Assembly (NCBI GenBank): GCA_937949525.1
Contig: CALEDT010000010.1
Location: forward strand, 1 to 64,000
Length of the DNA: 64,000 nucleotides
Source: an uncultured Burkholderiales bacterium
GTDB lineage: Bacteria > Pseudomonadota > Gammaproteobacteria > Burkholderiales > Thiobacillaceae
Direction of reading: 5' to 3'
Positions 9,405 to 17,864 of the stretch are shown here, in pieces. The notes below the pieces were generated by a model. It did not search any database and was not told where the DNA came from. It saw nothing but the letters and a program-made list of their open reading frames with translations. How positions within the stretch are numbered: position 1 is the stretch's first letter; each line of letters begins with the position of its first letter. A program made the position numbers and the translations under genes.

Positions 9405-9532
9405 GGTTTTCCCTTTGCGTTGGTTCAGGTTTTCGGTTGAACGGTGTCTGGTCAGTTCGGGCGAAAAGCCCGGTTTTCAAGTCGGCGTGTTTGAAGGCGA
9501 ACGACCGCGCGAGTTCCGCGCAGCGCGCACGC

Positions 9533-10465
9533 TCAGCAGACGCAGGCCCGCGCAACCGGCTCGACGACCTCACCGGACGCCTGGCGCCGCCCGAGCAGGA
9601 AGTCCAGGAATGCACGCGCCACCACCGAGAGCTGGCGCCCGGACGGATGGACGACGTACCAGTGCCGGCGGATCGGGAAGCCCTCGACCTCGAGCACCGC
9701 GAACTGGTCGGGCTGATGCAGTGTCAGCGCGTGACGCGACAGCGCGGAGATGCCCAGCCCGGCCAGAATGGCCTGTTTGATCGCCTCGTTGCTGCCGAGC
9801 TCCAGGCGAGGGCTCAATTCCAGTCCGCGGGTGTGGAACAGGCGCTCCACCGCCTTGCGCGTGCCCGATCCGGCTTCGCGCAACAGCCACGGCTCGCCGG
9901 CCAGGCGTTCCAGCGTCAACGGACCCTCGCGCGTCAGCGCATGACCGGGCGCGCACAGCACCACGATGGGATTGTCCATGATCGGCATCGCCACCACGTC
10001 GATCTCGTCCGGCGGCGTGCCTAGCAGGTACAGGTCATCGAGATTGTCCGCCATGCTGGCCAGCACCTGCTCCTTGTTGGTGACGCGCAGACTGACGTCG
10101 ATGCCAGGATGCAGCCGCGCGAAATCGCCCAGCAGGCGTGGTGCGAAATAGACCGCGGTGGTGATCGCCATCAGCTTCAGCCGCCCCTTCTCCAAGCCGC
10201 GCCGCTGCGCCACCGACATGGCATAGCGGTCCAGGATGGCGAAGATGTCGCGGCTGGCCTGGGCCAGTTCACGGCCATCCTCGGTCAGCATGATCTTCTT
10301 GCCCACCTGTTCGACCAGCGGCGTGCCCACCGCGTCGCACAGCTTCTTCATCTGCATGGACACGGTGGGCTGGGTCAGATGCAGTTCCTCGGCGGCGCGG
10401 GTGAAGCTGCCGAGGCGGGCGATGGCCTCGAAGATCTCAAGTTGTCTGAACGTACCGTGGCGCAT
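9533..10465 (-). CDS. cbbR: LysR-type regulator of CO2 fixation CbbR
   Basis: CbbR is the LysR-family activator of Calvin-cycle genes. It has 310 residues: an N-terminal winged helix-turn-helix (about 5-62, FRQLEIFEAIARLGSFTRAA) and a C-terminal effector-binding domain of the periplasmic-binding-protein type. It is divergently transcribed from cbbL across a 189-bp gap with palindromic sites, the standard cbbR-cbb arrangement. It probably activates the carboxysome operon in response to cellular metabolites and represses itself. The effector cannot be read from sequence. Confidence 0.93.
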   Translation of the reverse strand: MRHGTFRQLEIFEAIARLGSFTRAAEELHLTQPTVSMQMKKLCDAVGTPLVEQVGKKIMLTEDGRELAQASRDIFAILDRYAMSVAQRRGLEKGRLKLMAITTAVYFAPRLLGDFARLHPGIDVSLRVTNKEQVLASMADNLDDLYLLGTPPDEIDVVAMPIMDNPIVVLCAPGHALTREGPLTLERLAGEPWLLREAGSGTRKAVERLFHTRGLELSPRLELGSNEAIKQAILAGLGISALSRHALTLHQPDQFAVLEVEGFPIRRHWYVVHPSGRQLSVVARAFLDFLLGRRQASGEVVEPVARACVC

Positions 10466-10518
10466 GGTTTATGCTTACGGCCTCGCCCGCCCGGCGCGGT
10501 GAGGGAGTGGGTAACAGA

Positions 10519-10534
10519 ATAGATTCGAATCTAT
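10519..10534. promoter_or_regulatory. Palindromic operator candidate for CbbR
   Basis: ATAGATTCGAATCTAT is a perfect 16-bp palindrome in the cbbR-cbbL gap, 54 bp from the cbbR start and 120 bp from cbbL. It contains the T-N-A type ends expected of LysR-family sites. A second inverted repeat, TGATG-N4-CATCA, lies at 10571-10584. Together they fit the upstream recognition and downstream activation sites of a LysR operator. Confidence 0.6.
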
Positions 10535-10570
10535 CACGTCAATAGAAAATCGTGACTGTTATTTATGGTT

Positions 10571-10584
10571 TGATGTGCGCATCA
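10571..10584. promoter_or_regulatory. Second inverted repeat in the cbbR-cbbL gap
   Basis: TGATG and CATCA flank a 4-base spacer in an AT-richer stretch (10555-10590) that probably includes the cbbL promoter. I could not assign convincing -35 and -10 hexamers. Confidence 0.4.
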
Positions 10585-10654
10585 TTCGCGGACCTCGAAA
10601 TCGACCGACCAGTCGATGAGGTTCAAAGCAATCCCGAGACTAAGGAGCTTACTC

Positions 10655-12076
10655 ATGGCTGTGAAGACCTATAGCGCTGGCGTGAAGGAGTATCGCCAGA
10701 CTTACTGGATGCCGGAATACACCCCGCTGGACACCGACCTCCTGGCTTGCTTCAAGATTACCCCCCAGCCCGGCGTCGATCGCGAGGAGGCCGCCGCAGC
10801 CGTGGCCGCCGAGTCTTCCACCGGCACCTGGACCACGGTGTGGACCGACCTGCTGACCGACATGGACTACTACAAGGGTCGTGCCTACCGCATCGAGGAC
10901 GTGCCGGGCGACGACACCTGCTTCTATGCCTTCATCGCTTACCCCATCGACCTGTTCGAGGAAGGCTCCGTGGTCAACGTGTTCACCTCGCTGGTGGGCA
11001 ACGTGTTCGGCTTCAAGGCGGTGCGCGCCCTGCGTCTGGAAGACGTGCGCTTCCCCATCGCCTACGTCAAGACCTGCGGCGGCCCGCCGCTGGGCATCCA
11101 GGTCGAGCGCGACGTACTCAACAAGTATGGCCGTCCGCTGCTGGGCTGCACCATCAAACCCAAGCTGGGTCTGTCCGCCAAGAACTACGGCCGCGCCGTG
11201 TACGAGTGCCTGCGCGGTGGCCTGGACTTCACCAAGGACGACGAGAACGTCAACAGCCAGCCGTTCATGCGCTGGCGTCAGCGCTTCGACTTCGTCATGG
11301 AAGCCATCCTCAAGGCCGAGGCCGAGACCGGCGAGCGCAAGGGTCACTACCTGAACGTGACCGCCCCGACGCCGGAAGAAATGTACAAGCGTGCCGAATA
11401 CGCCAAGGAGATCGGCGCGCCCATCATCATGCACGACTACATCACCGGCGGCTTCTGCGCCAACACCGGCCTGGCCAACTGGTGCCGTGACAACGGCATG
11501 CTGCTGCACATCCACCGTGCCATGCACGCGGTGATCGACCGTAACCCGCATCACGGCATCCACTTCCGCGTGCTCACCAAGATCCTGCGTCTGTCCGGCG
11601 GCGACCACCTGCACACCGGCACCGTGGTCGGCAAGCTGGAAGGCGACCGCGCCTCCACGCTGGGCTGGATCGACCTGCTGCGCGAATCCTTCGTGCCGGA
11701 AGACCGTTCGCGCGGCATCTTCTTCGATCAGGACTGGGGTTCCATGCCCGGTGCCTTCGCCGTCGCTTCCGGTGGCATCCACGTCTGGCACATGCCGTCC
11801 CTGGTCACCATCTTCGGCGACGACTCCGTGCTGCAGTTCGGTGGTGGCACCCTGGGCCACCCCTGGGGCAACGCCGCCGGCGCCGCCGCCAACCGCGTGG
11901 CGCTGGAAGCCTGCGTGCAGGCGCGCAACGAAGGCCGTCAACTGGAGCGCGAAGGCAAGGAGATCCTGACTGCCGCCGCGCAGCACTCGCCCGAACTGAA
12001 GATCGCCATGGAAACCTGGAAAGAGATCAAGTTCGAGTTCGACACCGTCGACAAGCTGGACATCGCGAACAAGTAA
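10655..12076 (+). CDS. cbbL: RuBisCO form IA large subunit
   Basis: CbbL is the catalytic subunit of form IA, carboxysomal ribulose-1,5-bisphosphate carboxylase/oxygenase, which fixes CO2 in the Calvin cycle. It has 473 residues. The active-site segment [17 protein letters not shown] includes the carbamylated lysine K194; KPKLGLS and the loop-6 segment [11 protein letters not shown] are intact. The N-terminus [18 protein letters not shown] is typical of carboxysomal form IA. The start is fixed by AAGGAG (10643-10648) before the ATG. It is the first gene of the carboxysome operon. Confidence 0.98.
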   Translation: MAVKTYSAGVKEYRQTYWMPEYTPLDTDLLACFKITPQPGVDREEAAAAVAAESSTGTWTTVWTDLLTDMDYYKGRAYRIEDVPGDDTCFYAFIAYPIDLFEEGSVVNVFTSLVGNVFGFKAVRALRLEDVRFPIAYVKTCGGPPLGIQVERDVLNKYGRPLLGCTIKPKLGLSAKNYGRAVYECLRGGLDFTKDDENVNSQPFMRWRQRFDFVMEAILKAEAETGERKGHYLNVTAPTPEEMYKRAEYAKEIGAPIIMHDYITGGFCANTGLANWCRDNGMLLHIHRAMHAVIDRNPHHGIHFRVLTKILRLSGGDHLHTGTVVGKLEGDRASTLGWIDLLRESFVPEDRSRGIFFDQDWGSMPGAFAVASGGIHVWHMPSLVTIFGDDSVLQFGGGTLGHPWGNAAGAAANRVALEACVQARNEGRQLEREGKEILTAAAQHSPELKIAMETWKEIKFEFDTVDKLDIANK

Positions 12077-12089
12077 TCGGCACACCGGC

Positions 12090-12112
12090 GGCGCGCGCAT
12101 CGGCCGCGCGCC
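12090..12112 (+). other. Hairpin in the cbbL-cbbS intergenic region
   Basis: GGCGCGCG (12090-12097) pairs perfectly with CGCGCGCC (12105-12112) around a 7-base loop, between the cbbL stop and cbbS. No U-run follows, so it may stabilise the upstream cbbL message rather than terminate. GC-rich context makes chance hairpins more likely. Confidence 0.4.
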
Positions 12113-12142
12113 CCGAACCCGCATACCTGAAAGGACACAGAC

Positions 12143-12469
12143 ATGGCTGTTCAAGCTTACAAGTCTTCCAAGAAGTACGAGACGTTCTCCTACCTGCCGC
12201 AGATGAACCCGGACCAGGTGCGTCGCCAGATCGCCTACTGCATCAGCCAGGGCTGGAACCCGGCGGTCGAACATACCGAGAAGGGCACCACCGCGCGCGT
12301 CAACTACTGGTACATGTGGAAGCTGCCGCTGTTCGGCGAGCAGTCCATCGATGCCGTGCTGGCCGAGATCGAGGCCTGTCATCGCGAGTTCCCGGATCAC
12401 ATGGTCCGCTTCGTCGCGTACGACAACTACGCGCAGAGCCAGGGCATGGCGTTCGTCGTCTATCGCTGA
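12143..12469 (+). CDS. cbbS: RuBisCO form IA small subunit
   Basis: CbbS caps the RuBisCO octamer and, in alpha-carboxysomes, helps form the binding site for CsoS2 N-terminal repeats. It has 108 residues, the usual short proteobacterial form, with [19 protein letters not shown] at the start and the conserved [12 protein letters not shown] segment. GAAAGGA provides the ribosome-binding site. A long stem-loop immediately downstream separates it from csoS2. Confidence 0.97.
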   Translation: MAVQAYKSSKKYETFSYLPQMNPDQVRRQIAYCISQGWNPAVEHTEKGTTARVNYWYMWKLPLFGEQSIDAVLAEIEACHREFPDHMVRFVAYDNYAQSQGMAFVVYR

Positions 12470-12526
12470 TTCCCGGGCGCGGCGGCGGGTTCGACCCCGT
12501 CGCCGAGGCAACTCCATTCGCAGGAC

Positions 12527-12570
12527 GTTTGTTGCGGACGCGGCGGCGCAGGTCCGCGTCCGCAACGAAC
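12527..12570 (+). promoter_or_regulatory. Strong stem-loop between cbbS and csoS2
   Basis: Bases 12527-12543 pair with 12554-12570 to give a 17-bp stem with one G-U wobble and a 10-base loop; the inner 13 bp (GTTGCGGACGCGG) are perfect. No U-tract follows. In Halothiobacillus neapolitanus a hairpin at this place is thought to make cbbLS transcripts far more abundant than shell-gene transcripts, by partial termination or 3'-end protection. The same role is inferred here. Confidence 0.75.
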
Positions 12571-12591
12571 CTTAACCTTCCGAGGTAAGTG

Positions 12592-15303
12592 ATGACACCA
12601 GCCGCAGAAAGCACGGCCAGCGCCACCCTGTCGGGGCGCGAGCTGGCCTTGAAGCGCAGACAGGCCATGGCCCTGCATGGCAAGAAGGCCGTGGCCAAGG
12701 CAGCCGGCGCACGCCAGGCCGCGACGCCCCGCGCCGTCCCCGCCGTGATGCCGGTGCCGGCCGAGGAATCCGCACCGGCGACGCGCATCGAGCCGACGTC
12801 GGTGAGCACGGGCTCCACCCAAGCCACAAGCGATGCCGCGTTGATCGCGCAACTCAGGCAAACGGGCAGCCACAGTCCAGCCCGCGCCCGGCGCGAGGCC
12901 CTGAGCCAGTCCGGCAAGGCCGCGCTGCGCCCGACCGCCGCGCGTCCCACCGGCCGGGTTCGCCCGACGCGCCAGGCCAGCGCGGTCGAAGCCGCGGCCG
13001 TCCAGACCGGCTGCGGCTGCGGCTGCAATGGCGCGCCGGGCGGTTGCGGCGGCGCGCAGGTTCAACCCGCGGCAGACGACATGCGGCCAGCCGCCCGTGA
13101 AACCGCCAGTGCCATCACCGCCAAGCCGGTGGAGGCCCCCACCGGCCGCGCGTTGGCCCGCGCGCGTCGCGCCGTGCTGGCGCGCGACGGCAAATCCGGC
13201 CTGAAACGCGTGGCCCAGGCCACCAAGATTGCCGCCGCCATGCCCCACCAGGACTGGCAGGCGGCCATCAGCAAGGGCGCCACCGGCCGCCAGGTGGCCA
13301 TGCAGCATCGTCTGGTGCAGTCACTCACCGGCCGTGTCGGTGCCAGCCATGACGGCGCCCGCCCCAGTGGCCGCATGCGCGCGCGCCTGGTGGTGCCGGC
13401 ACCGGCCAAGGTCGAGGAAGGCCACACGTTGTCCGGCCAGACCGTCACCGGCACCATGGTGGAACGCAGCAAGAAGGTGACCGGCAACGAGCCGGGTTCC
13501 TGCCGCCCCGTGACCGGCACCGAATACATCGGCAGCGAACAGTTCGACACGCTGTGCGGCACGCGCCCGGCGCCGGCGCCGGCCAAGGTCGGCGTGAGCA
13601 GCACGGCGCGCGAGCACAAGGTCACGGGCACCGAGGTCGGCCGCTCGATCAAGGTCACCGGCGATGAAGTCGGCGCCTGCCGCGGCATCACCGGCACCGA
13701 GTACCTCGCGGTCGAACGCTACCAGGAATTCTGCGATACCCGTCCTGCGCCGGGTCCCGCGAAGGTCGGCGTCACCGAATCCGTCAAGGGCAAACCGGTG
13801 ACCGGCGTACTGGTCGGCCGCTCGGGCAAGGTGACCGGCGACGAGCCGGGTGCCGACCGCCAGCTCACCGGCACGCAGTACACCCAACCCGGTGACGCCG
13901 CGCGCGCGCCGGAGAAGGTCGCCGTAACCCACACCGCCCGCGGCAAGGCCGTGACCGGTACTGCCGTGGGCCACACCGCGCGTATCACCGGCGACGAGTA
14001 CGGTGCCTGCCGGGGCATCACCGGCACGGAGTATCTGGCGCTGGAGCAGTTCCAGGAAGTATGCGGCACCACACCGCCGGCCACGCCGCGCAAGGTCAGC
14101 GTGATGTCCTCGCGCGCTGCCCAGCCGGTGTCCGGCACCGAGGTCGGCCGCTCGGCCAAAGTCACCGGTGACGAGCCCGGCTCCTGCCGCCAGATCACCG
14201 GCAGCCAGTATTACACCGCCAGCGATTTCTCCGATCTGTGCAAGGTCTCCGGACCGCGCAAGGTCGCCGACATGCGCACCCTTGCGGGACGCGTCGTGAC
14301 CGGCACGGAGGTGAACAGCGGCCCAAAAGCGTCCGGTGACGTGGACGGAGGGTGCATTCCCGTCACCGGAACAGATTACGTCGGCGTCGAACAGCAGCAA
14401 GCCGTTTGCGCCGTCAGCACCCCGGTAGTACCCGTGGCCAAGGTCCAGGTGGATCAGACCTGGCGCGGCCAGCCCGTGACCGGCAGCCATGTCGGTCGCT
14501 CCGCACACGTCACCGGCGACGAGTTCGGCGGCTGCGCGCCGATCAGCGGCACGCCTTACATCGGTCGTGGCCAGTACGCCGGCTTCTGTCCGGCACCGGC
14601 GGTCGAGGCGCAAGCCGCGCGCGTGCGTGTCGGCGCCTCCATCCCCGCCGCGGCGGTGACCGGCGACCGGCCGGGCGCCGGCGGTTCGGTGATGACCGGT
14701 GACGAGCGCGGTGCCTGCGAATACGTCAGCGGCACGCCCTACGTCGGGCCTGACAATGCCGTCGCGCAGTGTCTGAGCAGTGGTCGTTTCGTTTCGCGCG
14801 CGCGCAGTTGGGAAACGCCGGCACAGCCGCCGGCGCCCAGCGACTTCAGCATCCAGACGCCGGCGCGTCAGGCGCGCGCGCGCGGTCTGGATGCCGTCAC
14901 CGGCGCTGCTTTTCACACCGAACGCATCACCGGCCCGGTGAACAAGGCCAACGGGCTGATCACCGGCACGCCCGAATTCCGCCATCTCGGCGCCAGCATG
15001 CAGCACACCGAGCAGGCCGAGACCATCGCCGCCGCCCGCCGCCTGACCGGCGAGGGCAACCAGCAGGGACCGCGCATCACCGGCGACGCCTGGAACGCGC
15101 AAAGCCGCGTCACCGGTACGGAAGGCGCTTCCGTGCTGGCGCGCAACAGTTCGCTGCGCGGCCAACCCCGCGGCAGCGGCGTCGACGCCAGGGCGTTCCG
15201 CGAGATCGAACGGCCGGAAGTGCCGGAAAGCCGCATCACCGGCTCGGCCGGCAACACCGGCAAGGGTGCGGTGGTGACCCTGTCGGGCGGCGCGCGCGGC
15301 TGA
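12592..15303 (+). CDS. csoS2: Carboxysome scaffold protein CsoS2
   Basis: CsoS2 is the disordered scaffold that links RuBisCO to the shell. The full-length form has 903 residues. N-terminal RuBisCO-binding repeats are at about 14-35 (GRELALKRRQAMALHGK), 97-115, 185-207 and 232-250. A cysteine-rich GCGCGC stretch lies near 140. Seven middle repeats (about 275-640) follow the pattern VTGTxVGRSxKVTGDExGxCRxITGTxY. The third has lost its cysteine (GADRQ), and the sixth is divergent (NSGPKASGDVDGGC) where the frameshift site lies. The C-terminal shell-binding region follows. ATG 12592 has GAGG upstream and is preferred to the adjacent GTG at 12589. Confidence 0.96.
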   Translation: MTPAAESTASATLSGRELALKRRQAMALHGKKAVAKAAGARQAATPRAVPAVMPVPAEESAPATRIEPTSVSTGSTQATSDAALIAQLRQTGSHSPARARREALSQSGKAALRPTAARPTGRVRPTRQASAVEAAAVQTGCGCGCNGAPGGCGGAQVQPAADDMRPAARETASAITAKPVEAPTGRALARARRAVLARDGKSGLKRVAQATKIAAAMPHQDWQAAISKGATGRQVAMQHRLVQSLTGRVGASHDGARPSGRMRARLVVPAPAKVEEGHTLSGQTVTGTMVERSKKVTGNEPGSCRPVTGTEYIGSEQFDTLCGTRPAPAPAKVGVSSTAREHKVTGTEVGRSIKVTGDEVGACRGITGTEYLAVERYQEFCDTRPAPGPAKVGVTESVKGKPVTGVLVGRSGKVTGDEPGADRQLTGTQYTQPGDAARAPEKVAVTHTARGKAVTGTAVGHTARITGDEYGACRGITGTEYLALEQFQEVCGTTPPATPRKVSVMSSRAAQPVSGTEVGRSAKVTGDEPGSCRQITGSQYYTASDFSDLCKVSGPRKVADMRTLAGRVVTGTEVNSGPKASGDVDGGCIPVTGTDYVGVEQQQAVCAVSTPVVPVAKVQVDQTWRGQPVTGSHVGRSAHVTGDEFGGCAPISGTPYIGRGQYAGFCPAPAVEAQAARVRVGASIPAAAVTGDRPGAGGSVMTGDERGACEYVSGTPYVGPDNAVAQCLSSGRFVSRARSWETPAQPPAPSDFSIQTPARQARARGLDAVTGAAFHTERITGPVNKANGLITGTPEFRHLGASMQHTEQAETIAAARRLTGEGNQQGPRITGDAWNAQSRVTGTEGASVLARNSSLRGQPRGSGVDARAFREIERPEVPESRITGSAGNTGKGAVVTLSGGARG
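14322..14369 (+). other. Predicted programmed -1 frameshift site in csoS2
   Basis: The heptamer C CCA AAA (14322-14328) is in the correct zero-frame phase for X XXY YYZ slippage. Four bases later a perfect 9-bp stem begins: CCGGTGACG (14333-14341) pairs with CGTCACCGG (14361-14369) around a 19-base loop. A -1 shift after codon 579 would add three residues (SVR) and stop at TGA 14337-14339, giving a 582-residue short CsoS2 lacking the C-terminal region. Frameshifting producing CsoS2A and CsoS2B is established for H. neapolitanus; its use here is inferred from these signals. Confidence 0.82.
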
Positions 15304-15313
15304 GGCAACGGTC

Positions 15314-16843
15314 ATGAACACGCGCAAGAGACTCGCCGCCATGCGCGCCGCCGGCCAGGCACCGGGGCCCCGGCACGCCAACGCCGCCCCGGCTCCACTG
15401 CCCAATCCGGCCTGTGTCATCGGCCCCGACCAGCGCTGCGAGCACGCCCTGGTCGACCAGGAACTGAACCGCCGGCTGTACGCTTACGAACAGCGGGTGC
15501 GCGGCCGCTTCACCGCCATCGTCAACACCCTCAAGGTGATCTCGTCGTTGCAGCACGAACGCGATTTCGTCGAAAGGGCACAGCATCTGGCGCGGGAATG
15601 CCTGGGTTACGATTTGCCCGTGACGCTGCTGGAGGACGCCTGGGTCACCGGCCTCGATCTGCGCGCGCTGCACGCCCATTGCGTGTTCCGGAGCTTCAAG
15701 CAGAGCGTCGACCAGGCGGATGCCGATCAGGCACCCTGGCGCGAACGCATGACCCTGGATGCGACGTTCTTCCAGTCCTGCGGCTTTCATACCGTGGACG
15801 TCAGCCCGTGCGCCGATGGCCGTCTGCAGGGTCTGTTGCCCTTCGTGCTGCGCCTGGCACCGAACGACGCGGTCTACGTCAAGGCCTACGCCGGCGCGAT
15901 GTTCGACGTCGAGGCGGACGTGGCCGACTGGACGCACCGCGAACTGGACCGGCTGAGCGGCGGCATTCCGGGCGGCGAGGACGCCAACTATCTGAAGATC
16001 GCGGTCTACCATTTCAGCACCTCCAATCCGTGCCAGCAGGGCTGCGCCGCACACGGCAGCAATGACCTGCAGGCGGTGGAACTGGCACTGGCGCGCCTGA
16101 ACGAGTTGCGCGCGGCCGTGGAGAACACCTTTGGCCGCGGCGCGGCGCCGGACATCCTGCTGATCGGCATGGACACCGACACCGACGCCATCCGCGTGCA
16201 CGTGCCGGACGCCAACGGTGACATCAGCCCGCACCGCTACGTCGACAACGCCACGTTGTACCGCGAGACCTTGGGCATGCTGCCGGACACCGCGCGGGCC
16301 CACATCGATGCGGCGGTGGCCGCGGCCGAGAACGCGCAGGGCTGGGGCCACGGCGCCGGCGCCTGCCCGCCCGGCATGCGCCGCCTGATCCTGGCGTTGC
16401 TGGAAGCCAACCTGTCGCAGATCGAATTCGTGGTCCAGCACCATGCCGGGCGATACACGGTGATCGGCCACGACGAAGCCTTCATCTGCGCCGGCGAAGC
16501 CACCCATTATGTCCAGTTGCGCAACAAGTACTACTACGCGCATCTCGACACCGTGGAGGAAGGCGCCGCGGACATGGATGTCGGCATCAAGATTTTCACC
16601 GGCCTGAACCTGCGCCACGGTCTCGCCATACCGGTGCTGGTGCATTTCCATTATTCCTCGCGCGTGCCCGGCGCCCGCGAGCGTGCCATCCTGCGCTGCC
16701 GGCGGGTCAAGGCGGCGATCGCGGCGCGCTACCCGCAGCTCCATACCCTGGGCCAGCTCCACTGCCAGATGGCGGTGAGCGACCTGCACGGCAGCGAACA
16801 CGTCACGTTCATCGATGACGAGACCGAAGACCACGGACACTGA
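15314..16843 (+). CDS. csoSCA: Carboxysomal carbonic anhydrase CsoSCA
   Basis: CsoSCA (formerly CsoS3) converts bicarbonate to CO2 inside the carboxysome for RuBisCO. It is a divergent beta-class enzyme of 509 residues, the usual length. The zinc ligands are C166 (in DVSPCADGR), H233 (in AVYHFSTS) and C244 (in QQGC), with the D168/R170 dyad present. An N-terminal disordered, basic stretch (about 1-35) fits its RuBisCO-binding role. The C-terminal half is the catalytically dead duplicated domain typical of the family. It follows csoS2 after 10 bp. Confidence 0.96.
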   Translation: MNTRKRLAAMRAAGQAPGPRHANAAPAPLPNPACVIGPDQRCEHALVDQELNRRLYAYEQRVRGRFTAIVNTLKVISSLQHERDFVERAQHLARECLGYDLPVTLLEDAWVTGLDLRALHAHCVFRSFKQSVDQADADQAPWRERMTLDATFFQSCGFHTVDVSPCADGRLQGLLPFVLRLAPNDAVYVKAYAGAMFDVEADVADWTHRELDRLSGGIPGGEDANYLKIAVYHFSTSNPCQQGCAAHGSNDLQAVELALARLNELRAAVENTFGRGAAPDILLIGMDTDTDAIRVHVPDANGDISPHRYVDNATLYRETLGMLPDTARAHIDAAVAAAENAQGWGHGAGACPPGMRRLILALLEANLSQIEFVVQHHAGRYTVIGHDEAFICAGEATHYVQLRNKYYYAHLDTVEEGAADMDVGIKIFTGLNLRHGLAIPVLVHFHYSSRVPGARERAILRCRRVKAAIAARYPQLHTLGQLHCQMAVSDLHGSEHVTFIDDETEDHGH

Positions 16844-16869
16844 CGGAAAGGATCATCGAGGTTGCGGCA

Positions 16870-17127
16870 ATGAAGATCATGCGTGTCGAAAAAACCCTGG
16901 TATCGACCAACCGAATCGACAGTTTCGGCCATCGGCCGCTGCTGGTGGTGCAGGAGAAAGTCGGCGGAGCGCGCAGTGTTGCCGTCGATGCGGTCGGCTG
17001 CGTGCCGGGCGACTGGGTGATCTGTGTCGGCTCGTCCGCCGCGCGCGATGCGGCCGGCAGCAAGGAATTCCCGTCCGACCTGACCATCGTCGGCATCATC
17101 GACCACTGGAACCCGGAGGCGGCCTGA
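16870..17127 (+). CDS. csoS4A: Carboxysome shell vertex protein CsoS4A
   Basis: CsoS4A is a pentameric BMC-vertex protein that caps the corners of the icosahedral shell. It has 85 residues (EutN/CcmL fold), with VEKTLVSTNRIDSF at the start and DAVGCVPGDWVICVGSSAAR in the core. Its stop codon overlaps the csoS4B start by one base (TGATG), which implies translational coupling. Confidence 0.95.
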   Translation: MKIMRVEKTLVSTNRIDSFGHRPLLVVQEKVGGARSVAVDAVGCVPGDWVICVGSSAARDAAGSKEFPSDLTIVGIIDHWNPEAA

Positions 17128-17372
17128 TGGAAATCATGCGGGTGGTCGACGAACTGGTGTGCACGCGTCGCGTGCCTGGCCTCAAGGCCGCGTCACTGCG
17201 CATCCTCGCCAGCCAGCAGGGTGCCCTGTCGGTGGCGACCGATCCGGTCGGCGTGCCGGCCGGCAAGTGGGTGTTCACCACCAGCGGCAGCGCGGCGCGG
17301 CTGGCGATGCCCGACGTCAAGGTCATGACCGACCTGACCATCTGCGGCATCATCGACAACTGGGGTGAATGA
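17127..17372 (+). CDS. csoS4B: Carboxysome shell vertex protein CsoS4B
   Basis: This is the second pentameric vertex protein, 81 residues, paralogous to CsoS4A: MEIMRVVDELVCTRRVPGL at the start and DPVGVPAGKWVFTTSGSAAR in the core. It begins within the csoS4A stop codon. A 152-bp gap follows before csoS1A; it has moderately AT-rich parts but no promoter I can assign with confidence. Confidence 0.95.
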   Translation: MEIMRVVDELVCTRRVPGLKAASLRILASQQGALSVATDPVGVPAGKWVFTTSGSAARLAMPDVKVMTDLTICGIIDNWGE

Positions 17373-17524
17373 ACGCGTTGGACGCAAGCAATCTCGATAC
17401 GCCGGCGAGTCCGGCAGCGGTGCAAGGTGGTACTGGACAAGAGCAGTGGTTAGGGACGCGATCTCCCGGCAATCTGAGCGGTCGTGATCTTATTTTCAAT
17501 GTTGTTCCTGGAAGGAGTAGTCAA

Positions 17525-17821
17525 ATGGCTGAACGTATGGGTATTGCGCTGGGCATGATCGAAACCCGTGGACTGGTGCCCGCCATCGAGGCGGCGGACG
17601 CCATGACCAAGGCCGCCGAAGTGCGCCTGATCGGTCGTCAATTCGTCGGCGGCGGCTACGTCACCGTGCTGGTGCGCGGCGAGACCGGCGCCGTCAACGC
17701 CGCCGTGCGCGCCGGGGCGGACGCCTGCGAACGCGTCGGCGACGGTTTGGTCGCCGCGCACATCATCGCGCGCGTGCACAGCGAAGTGGAAGGCATCCTG
17801 CCGACCGCCCCCTCCGCCTGA
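17525..17821 (+). CDS. csoS1A: Major hexameric carboxysome shell protein CsoS1 (first copy)
   Basis: CsoS1 forms the hexagonal facets of the alpha-carboxysome shell. The 98 residues are a single BMC domain: MAERMGIALGMIETRGLVPA followed by the pore-region sequence VGGGYVTVLVRGETGAV. The ATG at 17525 is chosen because AAGGAG precedes it and because it matches the family start; an upstream in-frame ATG at 17369 would add unrelated sequence. It is nearly identical to the next gene over its BMC domain. Confidence 0.96.
   Translation: MAERMGIALGMIETRGLVPAIEAADAMTKAAEVRLIGRQFVGGGYVTVLVRGETGAVNAAVRAGADACERVGDGLVAAHIIARVHSEVEGILPTAPSA
17642..17730 (+). repeat. 89-bp direct repeat shared by the two csoS1 genes (copy 1)
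   Basis: This stretch is identical to 17982-18070. The flanking parts of both genes differ at many third codon positions, so the block looks homogenised by gene conversion or strong constraint rather than being a simple fresh duplication. Confidence 0.85.
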
Positions 17822-17864
17822 GACTTCGGCGTGATCGTTTCACCTACATCGATGGAGAAAATTC

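Noticed and set aside
13321-15420. A 699-codon minus-strand open frame opposite csoS2
   Set aside because: It mirrors the csoS2 repeats (periodic AGD/GHG motifs) and so is a shadow of the repeated sense gene.
17369-17524. N-terminal extension of csoS1A from ATG 17369
   Set aside because: The added 52 residues are unlike any BMC protein, while ATG 17525 has a strong ribosome-binding site and gives the normal 98 residues.
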